Positions 26,479-32,413 of a stretch of DNA of 32,413 nucleotides are shown here, in pieces; position 1 is the first letter of the stretch; each line of letters starts with the position of its first letter. The DNA is from a virus. Position numbers and translations under genes: made by a program. The stretch covers positions 1 to 32,413 of IMG/VR virus record IMGVR_UViG_3300042556_001279. One strand, given 5' to 3'. The notes under the pieces were generated by a model, which made no database searches, was not told where the DNA came from, and saw nothing but the letters and a program-made list of their open reading frames with translations.

Positions 26479-29400
26479 CAGAAAATCTCCGCTGGCGTGT
26501 TGAGGTAGCCCGCTACCGCGTTAGTGATGGCAGTGCGAATGCCTGCCAGCTGCTTCGTCTGGAGGCGGGCCTCGATCAGCTGCGGGTCTTGCGCCTGAGC
26601 GCCGAGCCCGAGGACGAGCTTCGCACCCTCGGCAGTGCGAATGTCAGCAGTCGCCACCGGCCCCTGCACGGGACGGGCAAGCTCCGCTCGGCGGGCAAGC
26701 TCTGCACCGGCTCTCGCAGTTGCCGCGATAGCGTCGTTCGCCGACGCCAGCATCCGCTGCTGCGACTGTGCGGCCCTCTGCTGCTGGGCAATCGCGGCAC
26801 CGAACTGCTGATTGCCGCCGGCGGCCTGCTGCTGAAAGTTGATGCGGCCGTCGGCGATATTTCTTTCAATTCTCTCTGCCTGCCGAAGCTGTCGCAGCCT
26901 GGCCGTGCCATCCTTTGCGGCCTTTAGGTTCCCTGCGTCGCGAGCCTCCTGCACTGCCTGCTCTTCCGCGTTGATCCTGTCCTGCAACGCCTGGATGTTG
27001 AGTGCAGCCTGCCGCTTTCGCTCCTCCACCTGCGCCGCGAAATCAAGCTCCGCACGCTGCCGCTCGTCGAGCTGGCCACGCAGGAACTCTTCGACACGCT
27101 GGGCACCTACGATTCGCTGGTCGAAAATCTCTCGCTGGCGGGCGACTTCGGCCTGGTAGGCGTCTGCCGTCAGGATGCCGTCCCGAGCCTGCTGCTGGGC
27201 GGCGGCGATTCCAGCCTGCAGCTCGTCGGCAGCACGAACGCCAGCACCGCCAAACTGCTCTGTCTTTGCGATAAGGTCGTCAATGCTCTTGGTTGTGGCA
27301 TCGAATGCTTTCGTGAACCCGTCGCCGAAGCCTTGCCGTGCGGCCTGCTGCTGCTCTGCCAGCCTTGCACCAAGCTGGTCAAGCTGTGCCAGCCTCGCAG
27401 TGGCAGCGTCTGCGGAGGCCGTATCTTGGGCAGCACGTGCTGCCGCTTGCTGCTCTTGCACGCGAACCTGCTCACGCTCAACGGCTGCGAGATCCTCTGC
27501 CAGCTTCGACTGAGCGTCGCTCACTTTCGTCAGAGCTTCAATCCGTTTTGTGTCCGCGTCGGCCTGGGCGATAGCAGCATCCTTCACGGCCTGCCGCGTC
27601 TGTAGCTCTTGATCGACTGCACGGTTGACCTTGTCCTGCTCTACCTTGATGCGGGCAATCTCGTCTGCTGTGATATTGAGCGGGTCGGCAACAGATGCCG
27701 CAGCCGCCTCGAAACCACGCATCGCCTCGGTTACGGCACTGCTTTGATCGACGACCCCATTGAAGAACGAGTCGAATCGGTCGCGGGTCTGCTCAATGTC
27801 AGTCTCGATCTTGAACTGCGGCGACCGCTCGCGTTCGATCTGAGCCCGCAAGCCTTCAAGGTACGTTGTCGCCGCACCGGCTGCGGCGTCCTGCTGCTCA
27901 GCGGCGGTGCCGAAAATAGCCTGCGTCGTGCCGTCGATGATCTGCTGGCCTGCCGACTCAAGCTCGGCAAGGTTCTGCTGTAGTTGTGCGTTCGCGTCTA
28001 TCTGCAAACCACGCCCAAAGTTTTCGAGGTCGGTACTGACGTAGCTGCCAATCGCCTCAAGAGCCTTGCCAAGTGCCACCGCTATGCCGTTGCCGATGAT
28101 TTCAAACGTGTTGAAGATGCCCTTGAACACGCTGCTGAGAACCTCAAGCACACCGGAAATCTGATTGAAGGTTTCCCCGGCTGTAGTCAGGGCACCTGTA
28201 AACCCGCCGAAATACTCAACGTACTCGTCGAAGATGCCAGCGAAATACTCCGCCCCTCGCAGCAGCGTGTCTGTGATCGCGTTGGCGATGCCAGTGCCGC
28301 CCTGGCCGTCAATCCCGGCGAACTCTTCTACAAACTTTAGAAACTGATTCGTCACGTCAGTGACCGCCGGGGCAAGGTTGCCAAGCACCTGCCCGGTGAT
28401 GCCTTGCACCGTAGCGGCCACAAGGTCGAAAGCGTCGTTCATGCTCGTGACGTTGTTGACCTGCGTCTCATCGACGATCACTCCGAGCCTTTCGGCACGG
28501 GCTTGCAGTTCCTCGATACTGTCTGCACCGGCACGAAACAGCGGCGCGAGTGCGGCACCCTGCTTGCCGAACACCTCGACCGCAGCGGCGGCACGATCCG
28601 CGACGGTGGGCAGCGTCGAGATAGCATTGCCGATAGCTGAGAACTGCTCCTCTGGCGACAACGCACGCAGTTCACCGACAGACAGGTTGATCGCTCGCAG
28701 CGACTTGTCGAGTGCGTCACCGGGAGCGGCCTTGCCGATGCTCACCGCGAGCCGCTGGACGGCGGTTCCGAACTGTTCCGTATCGACGCCAGCCAGGTTC
28801 GCGGCGAGTGAGTAGCCTTGCAAAGCCTCCACGCCGATGCCAGTGCGCTGGGCAAAATCGTCAAGCTGGTTGATCGAAGCGTTGGCGGACGTCACCAGCC
28901 CAGCGATCTGATTCTGCACGCTCGCGAACGCATTGCCGAGGGCACGCACGCCGTCGAATACCAGCCTGCCGATTTCGATATTCTTCAAGAAGTTGACGTT
29001 CTTGTTGAGTTGCTCGATGTTCTTGTCAGCCTTGCCTGCTTCTTTGCCGATCCCGTCGAGGTCAATCTTTGCCTTCTGGGCAGCACGGTTGAACTGATCC
29101 TGCGAGAGGCGGCCAGCCTCAAGATGACCGCTCAACTCCAGCATCTGCTGCGAGTACCGCTCTTGTGGGCTCAGGTTCGCGGCGATGATGCGAGCCGCCG
29201 ACGCGGCAGCGTCAGCACGCTCCTTCTCCACACCAGTGGCACGCTCTGACGCACGGACGAACGTCTCCTGCGAGATTGCCCCACGCTCTAGGAGGTCTTG
29301 CAGCCTGCCAAGCTCCTCGGCCCGACGCTCCTCTTCGCTGCGAACCTCGCGGGTGACACGCAGCCCCTCCTCGAACGCAGCCGCAGACGCCTTGGCTTCC

Positions 29401-29669
29401 TCGGAGAGCTTCCCGAATGCCGCTGCGTATTGTTCCGGCGCAACAACGCCGTCTCGCAACTGCTCGGCAAGCGACTCAAACTTCGCAGCAAACTCCTCTT
29501 GAGCCTTGCCTGCGGCAGCCGTCTTGTCGGCAAACGGCTGGAACACAGCCGTGGCCTTCTCGGCCTGCTTGCCGAGATTGTCGAGCGCACGATCGACAGG
29601 CGTAAGTGACTTCGCCAGCCCGCTGGCGTCACCGCTAACCTTGAGCGCGAGTCCGAGAATGTTCGCCAT
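26478..29669 (-). CDS. Tail tape measure protein
   Basis: At 1063 residues the longest gene in the window. The N-terminus (ILGLALKVSGDASGLAKSLT) is typical of tape measure proteins. Long coiled coils rich in Ala, Gln and Glu cover residues about 30-240 and about 640-1000, with hydrophobic helical segments between about 250 and 560 that could insert into a membrane during DNA injection. It sets tail length and lies right after the chaperone pair. Its ATG overlaps the end of the G-T frame (TGATG at 29671-29667). Tail length scales with such proteins, implying a medium siphovirus tail. Confidence 0.92.
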   Translation of the reverse strand: MANILGLALKVSGDASGLAKSLTPVDRALDNLGKQAEKATAVFQPFADKTAAAGKAQEEFAAKFESLAEQLRDGVVAPEQYAAAFGKLSEEAKASAAAFEEGLRVTREVRSEEERRAEELGRLQDLLERGAISQETFVRASERATGVEKERADAAASAARIIAANLSPQERYSQQMLELSGHLEAGRLSQDQFNRAAQKAKIDLDGIGKEAGKADKNIEQLNKNVNFLKNIEIGRLVFDGVRALGNAFASVQNQIAGLVTSANASINQLDDFAQRTGIGVEALQGYSLAANLAGVDTEQFGTAVQRLAVSIGKAAPGDALDKSLRAINLSVGELRALSPEEQFSAIGNAISTLPTVADRAAAAVEVFGKQGAALAPLFRAGADSIEELQARAERLGVIVDETQVNNVTSMNDAFDLVAATVQGITGQVLGNLAPAVTDVTNQFLKFVEEFAGIDGQGGTGIANAITDTLLRGAEYFAGIFDEYVEYFGGFTGALTTAGETFNQISGVLEVLSSVFKGIFNTFEIIGNGIAVALGKALEAIGSYVSTDLENFGRGLQIDANAQLQQNLAELESAGQQIIDGTTQAIFGTAAEQQDAAAGAATTYLEGLRAQIERERSPQFKIETDIEQTRDRFDSFFNGVVDQSSAVTEAMRGFEAAAASVADPLNITADEIARIKVEQDKVNRAVDQELQTRQAVKDAAIAQADADTKRIEALTKVSDAQSKLAEDLAAVEREQVRVQEQQAAARAAQDTASADAATARLAQLDQLGARLAEQQQAARQGFGDGFTKAFDATTKSIDDLIAKTEQFGGAGVRAADELQAGIAAAQQQARDGILTADAYQAEVARQREIFDQRIVGAQRVEEFLRGQLDERQRAELDFAAQVEERKRQAALNIQALQDRINAEEQAVQEARDAGNLKAAKDGTARLRQLRQAERIERNIADGRINFQQQAAGGNQQFGAAIAQQQRAAQSQQRMLASANDAIAATARAGAELARRAELARPVQGPVATADIRTAEGAKLVLGLGAQAQDPQLIEARLQTKQLAGIRTAITNAVAGYLNTPAEIF

Positions 29670-29986
29670 CAGCCACCACCTAGCGCCGACTGCAGCATTC
29701 GTATCTGTGCGAGCATCTGATCCTCGTGCTGCGGCGGATGCTCAATCGGATTGAAGTCTTCTGCGGACGGTGCCTTGCCTTTTGCGGAGTACGGTGCCAG
29801 CATCGCACTCACCTCGAGCCCTGTCTGTCTCCACGGATCGGGCAACGCCTGGAAGTACCGCGTGTAAGCCATCCACTCGGACAACTCGCGAGAATCCATT
29901 CGCTCGCACAATTCGCCGACCGTCATTTTCAAGTGCCCCGCCAACGCGAACAGAAACCTCCGCGTCGGCGAGACACTCAGGTTTTC
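29669..29986 (-). CDS. T-like extension of the tail chaperone, made by -1 frameshift (G-T)
   Basis: This frame is open without an upstream start from the slippery GGGGAAAA. It reads ENLSVSPTRRFLFALAGHLK, then MTVGELCERMDSRELSEWMA, then YTRYFQALPDPWRQTGLEVS. RRFLxALAxxLxMTVxELxxRMxSxELxEWxAY is the hallmark of lambda T-type tail assembly domains. The conserved part begins before the first ATG (29926), so independent translation would cut the domain. A -1 shift from gene G joins them naturally. The fusion would be about 217 residues and works with G as chaperone for the tape measure. Confidence 0.8.
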   Translation of the reverse strand, partial: ENLSVSPTRRFLFALAGHLKMTVGELCERMDSRELSEWMAYTRYFQALPDPWRQTGLEVSAMLAPYSAKGKAPSAEDFNPIEHPPQHEDQMLAQIRMLQSALGGG

Positions 29987-30321
29987 CCCAGCTGCTCGAC
30001 ATCCGCCTCCGTCATGTTGTTGTGCTGCAGCGCCTCATCGAAAAGCCTGCCCATGACGGCTCCACTCTTGTTCGCGAGCGCGGCGACCTGCTCGCGGGTA
30101 AAGAGCAGCTCGCCCTTCTCGTTGCAAAGCACCCTGCACAGGTACTCGGTGCGGAAGTTTTCGACGCCGGTCTCCCGCTTGCCCATCCACAGCCGCTCGT
30201 AGGAGTCACGCTCGCCGACGCTCATCACTCGGATATAAACGTCATCGCCCCACTCCCTGACGTGAATCTTCTTCAACCCCAGGTCGTCGCTCGCCAGAAT
30301 CTGCTCAGCAGTCAGTGCCAT
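29977..30321 (-). CDS. Tail assembly chaperone (lambda G-like)
   Basis: A 114-residue protein with AGGAGA before ATG 30321. The pattern VREWGDDVYIRVMSVGERDS, then LCRVLCNEKGELLFTREQVA, then GAVMGRLFDEALQHNNMTEA resembles the G/XkdN-type tail assembly chaperones of siphoviruses. It ends EQLGKT and then TGA. The codons GGG AAA sit in the G4A4 slippery run just before the stop, from which the -1 frame continues into the T-like domain. It binds the tape measure during tail assembly. Confidence 0.8.
   Translation of the reverse strand: MALTAEQILASDDLGLKKIHVREWGDDVYIRVMSVGERDSYERLWMGKRETGVENFRTEYLCRVLCNEKGELLFTREQVAALANKSGAVMGRLFDEALQHNNMTEADVEQLGKT
29982..29989 (-). other. -1 ribosomal frameshift site GGGGAAAA
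   Basis: Minus-strand CTG GGG AAA ACC TGA. On a one-base backward slip, the P-site tRNA-Gly re-pairs perfectly with GGG and reading continues GAA AAC CTG into the T-like frame. Lambda uses GGGAAAG at the same point between G and T. The stop codon two codons later fits the usual arrangement. Efficiency cannot be read from sequence. Confidence 0.75.
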
Positions 30322-30330
30322 GCTCGTCTC

Positions 30331-30663
30331 CTAGATGGGTGCTAATCGCAGCGTCACCGTGTGTCGTTGCACATCATTGAGCTTCTTCTCGACGGCCAGT
30401 CGCTCGAAGATAGCCTTGTGAGTGAACACGACGCCCGGCCCCGAGACTTGAAACGTGGCACGCTTGCCGTAATTGGCAACGCTACAGTTCGCGGTCCCGA
30501 GGCACGCTATCTCTATAGTGCCAAGGTCAAGCGAGAACGCGCTGCCAGCTGGCGCTGCACGCGAGATCGGCAGATTGCCGCCGAGCGTCACTTTGAAGTC
30601 AGTGACCTCGGTGAACGCAACGCTGTTCCAGGTGACGGTAACGCCGGCAGCATAGACAGCCAT
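30331..30663 (-). CDS. Tail tube-like protein
   Basis: A 110-residue beta-rich protein (VTWNSVAFTEVTDFKVTLGG, then SLDLGTIEIACLGTANCSVA) that looks like a small tail-tube fold: strand-loop-strand with a mid-protein helix. It lies between a larger tube-like protein and the tail chaperone, where one expects major tail protein genes. It may be a second tube subunit, a decoration or an adaptor to the tip. Family uncertain. Confidence 0.6.
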   Translation of the reverse strand: MAVYAAGVTVTWNSVAFTEVTDFKVTLGGNLPISRAAPAGSAFSLDLGTIEIACLGTANCSVANYGKRATFQVSGPGVVFTHKAIFERLAVEKKLNDVQRHTVTLRLAPI

Positions 30664-30687
30664 GACGGGATGCCTCCGTCACGGCAA

Positions 30688-31068
30688 CTAGCGAGCGACC
30701 TTGAAGACCGCCTGGCCCTTGATGACGTCGTTCGTGGCAAGCGTCACGGATGAGCTCACAACCGTGGCGTTCTTTGAGAGGAACGATGCACCGGCGTGCG
30801 TAATCACAAGGGCCGCGCTGGAGGCATCGGCCACGACAGCCTTGCCGAGATAGTCAATCGTGACCTGCCGCCCCGTGTCGGTGGCGTTGCCGGTCAGCGG
30901 GCGGTCCATCGTCTCGACGGAGTTGCCAGCGGTGAGCCCGAGGTGCGACACGTCGATCGTGTTGTCGGTTGCCGGGTCGGCCAGATTGTACACGATGTTC
31001 GTGACGGTGAAGGCCGTGCCGCCAAACGTGAACACTGTACCCGCACCGTCATGAGGCGTGATCGCCAT
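30688..31068 (-). CDS. Major tail (tube) protein
   Basis: A 126-residue protein, MAITPHDGAGTVFTFGGTAF then NTIDVSHLGLTAGNSVETMD and GRQVTIDYLGKAVVADASS. The TFGGTxFxVTNI and IDVSHLG segments fit the tail tube subunits of small siphoviruses. The gene order (tail terminator, tube, chaperone, tape measure) supports it. It polymerises as rings around the tape measure. Confidence 0.75.
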   Translation of the reverse strand: MAITPHDGAGTVFTFGGTAFTVTNIVYNLADPATDNTIDVSHLGLTAGNSVETMDRPLTGNATDTGRQVTIDYLGKAVVADASSAALVITHAGASFLSKNATVVSSSVTLATNDVIKGQAVFKVAR

Positions 31069-31071
31069 GTG

Positions 31072-31488
31072 TCAACTCTCCTGCCAGAGGATGCCGTAGA
31101 TCTGTTGCACGGTGTAGACCGGCGGGAGGTCGCCGCCGGCCAACTGGGCGAATCCGTCGCTCTCGTTTTCGAGCGACACACGCGCCACAGTCACATTTTC
31201 CAATGTGCCCCCCCAGCCATCCAGAGACTGCCGGCACTGGTCTGCGATATCTCTCGCGGATTCGTAGGTCTCTGCGAAGATGTCGACCGAGAGGCTTACT
31301 GTCGGCGTGCCGATTGGCCCCTTGAGGGACTGCGTCCGCTCGACTGCCACACGCCGCCACGTCACGAACGGCAGGGCAGCCGTGGCCGGTGCAATCACGG
31401 GGTAGATGCGGGTGCCGATGAGGGCGGTCACACCGGCTGTCGCGACGAGGCGGCTGCGAACGGCAGCCTCTGGTGACTTCAAAGGCAT
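31072..31488 (-). CDS. Tail terminator/completion protein (DUF3168-like)
   Basis: A 138-residue protein. SPEAAVRSRLVATAGVTALI, then GTRIYPVIAPATAALPFVTW, then RRVAVERTQSLKGPIG and DIFAETYESARDIADQCRQS match the DUF3168 pattern of tail completion proteins (siphovirus gp17-like). It caps the tail tube before joining to the head. It lies three bases from the upstream gene and just before the tube gene. Confidence 0.82.
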   Translation of the reverse strand: MPLKSPEAAVRSRLVATAGVTALIGTRIYPVIAPATAALPFVTWRRVAVERTQSLKGPIGTPTVSLSVDIFAETYESARDIADQCRQSLDGWGGTLENVTVARVSLENESDGFAQLAGGDLPPVYTVQQIYGILWQES

Positions 31489-31490
31489 CG

Positions 31491-32291
31491 TCAGACTCCG
31501 GAGAGGGTGCCTTCGCCGCGGAACGTGAGCGTGCTCAGTGCTCGCTCTAGGCTGATTCGCAGCTCCTGCTGCAAGATGAACGCCACCTGGCTTTGCGATT
31601 GTTCAAAAGCAGTGCGAACCGGCGGGCGTCCTGCACGACCGCCCACGGGCGTCGGTGCGATCACGATGGGCGTTTTCGACTTGCGGAAAAACGCCCCCGG
31701 ATACGGCGGATCAGTCTGGACGCGGCCGTTTCGCTGGCGGATCGTGTCGAATGGCCCGAGGGTCTTGAAGCTCGACGCGATGTAGGCGTTCTGCCCCTTG
31801 ACCGTATGCACGACGCCCTTGCCGCGGACGGTCTCTTGTATGCCCATGCGGGTTCGCACAAACGGCACCGTCGGGCTTTTCCGCTGGTACGGCGTGTTGG
31901 AAAACTTGCCGACCACACGCTGCCGCGTGCCGTACTCAATGAGCCACTGGTGATAGGCCCGGTCGCCGGAAGACGCACGCGAGGAGCGGACTTTGCCGCC
32001 GGCGGCGCTGGTGGAGTCGAGCTTTCCGGCACGCTGGTAACCGATCAGGGCGACGGCGTTGCCATCCCTTGAGTACGCGATGACTTTTGTGGAAATCGCA
32101 GCACGCAGATTGCCGGTCGGCCCGACGGGCGTGAGTTCACGCAGGCGAAGCCTGGCTGGCTCAATGGCTTTTTCCAGTGCTTCCTTCAGCGATTGTGCAG
32201 TGAAGTTCGTGTCGCCCAGCCCCCGGATAGCGTCCCCCACCTTCTTGAGGTCGGGAAAGTCTGCCGAGATGACGATGCCGGCTGTTGCCAT
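31491..32291 (-). CDS. HK97 gp10-like head-tail joining protein
   Basis: A 266-residue protein, longer than the 120-170 typical of gp10-like proteins. The N-terminal part (ALEKAIEPARLRLRELTPVG, then PTGNLRAAISTKVIAYSRDG) is the gp10 signature region. The C-terminal part returns with RPPVRTAFEQSQSQVAFILQ. A basic insert (residues about 100-200, RASSGDRAYHQWLIEYGTRQ) makes up the extra length. It follows the adaptor and precedes the tail terminator, as in many siphoviruses. Confidence 0.75.
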   Translation of the reverse strand: MATAGIVISADFPDLKKVGDAIRGLGDTNFTAQSLKEALEKAIEPARLRLRELTPVGPTGNLRAAISTKVIAYSRDGNAVALIGYQRAGKLDSTSAAGGKVRSSRASSGDRAYHQWLIEYGTRQRVVGKFSNTPYQRKSPTVPFVRTRMGIQETVRGKGVVHTVKGQNAYIASSFKTLGPFDTIRQRNGRVQTDPPYPGAFFRKSKTPIVIAPTPVGGRAGRPPVRTAFEQSQSQVAFILQQELRISLERALSTLTFRGEGTLSGV

Positions 32292-32413
32292 CTAGGTGTT
32301 CTCCTGGCAGATGGCCTCGTGCTCTTGGCGGTGGCCGTGCTCGAGCAGGCTGACAATCTCCAGCGTGCGAGACCGCCACGAGAAGCGATGCGACTGCGTC
32401 AGGCCAGGCAGAT
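32292..32413 (-). CDS. Head-tail adaptor protein, C-terminal part only
   Basis: About 40 residues ending LTQSHRFSWRSRTLEIVSLL, EHGHRQEHEAICQENT and TAG at 32294-32292. The start is beyond the right edge. The RSRTLEIVSLLEHGHRQEHE ending (beta strand plus charged helix) resembles the end of SPP1 gp16-type head-tail adaptors (RxLxIxSVxxxxxRxxxLxLxCxE). It lies directly upstream of the gp10-like gene, which fits. Identification is moderate because so little is seen. Confidence 0.5.
   Translation of the reverse strand, partial: LPGLTQSHRFSWRSRTLEIVSLLEHGHRQEHEAICQENT

Overview
The window looks like most of a temperate siphovirus genome (prophage or phage). It is GC-rich and almost every gene lies on the minus strand, in translationally coupled chains with ATGA, GTGA or TGATG overlaps. 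The only clear plus-strand gene is a tyrosine integrase near 16 kb. A planctomycete host is a tentative inference, from two small helix-turn-helix proteins with a DPTPxxIE tail and a secreted Cys-rich protein that resemble families I associate with that phylum. No host gene or tRNA is visible to confirm it. Terminase, portal and capsid genes are absent and probably lie beyond the right edge.

Layout, in the direction of minus-strand transcription. From 32.4 to 21.1 kb is the head-tail joining and tail module: adaptor, gp10-like protein, tail terminator, two tail-tube-like proteins, tail chaperone G with its G-T frameshift extension, tape measure, distal tail proteins, an HxH-repeat fibre and an RCC1-like tip protein. 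From 21.1 to 16.9 kb are accessory genes: a small gene with a possible frameshift, a metallophosphoesterase, a dATP/dGTP diphosphohydrolase-like protein, an HNH nuclease, two small proteins and a secreted trypsin-like protease. The integrase follows on the plus strand. From 15.7 to 13.8 kb is the control region and first early genes: an Xis/MerR-like HTH protein, a small protein, a C5 cytosine methyltransferase and a short ORF. From 13.8 to 4.9 kb is replication and recombination: RecT, a DUF669/SSB-like protein, HNH, primase-helicase, a winged-helix initiator candidate, a stand-alone LexA-type DNA-binding domain, an N4/N6 methyltransferase and a sliding clamp. From 4.8 to 0 kb are a secreted Cys-rich protein, RusA, a radical SAM enzyme, a glycosyltransferase-like protein, an HTH protein and a run of membrane-anchored small proteins ending in a papain-like protein cut by the left edge.

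Regulation is unusually legible. A 14-bp palindrome, TACCGNNNNCGGTA, sits in the -35/-10 spacer of three minus-strand promoters with identical geometry. A fourth, slightly degenerate copy lies 31 bp from one of them. One promoter is placed so that the HTH gene would have a leaderless mRNA. An operator-free promoter lies just upstream of the replication operon.

Other points of interest are iteron-like arrays inside the initiator-like gene (candidate origin), a lambda-type -1 frameshift site, a methyltransferase whose C-terminal half looks coding in two frames, and a radical SAM enzyme with an atypical CX12CX2C motif beside the glycosyltransferase-like gene. All family names come from reading motifs by eye; no database search was run.
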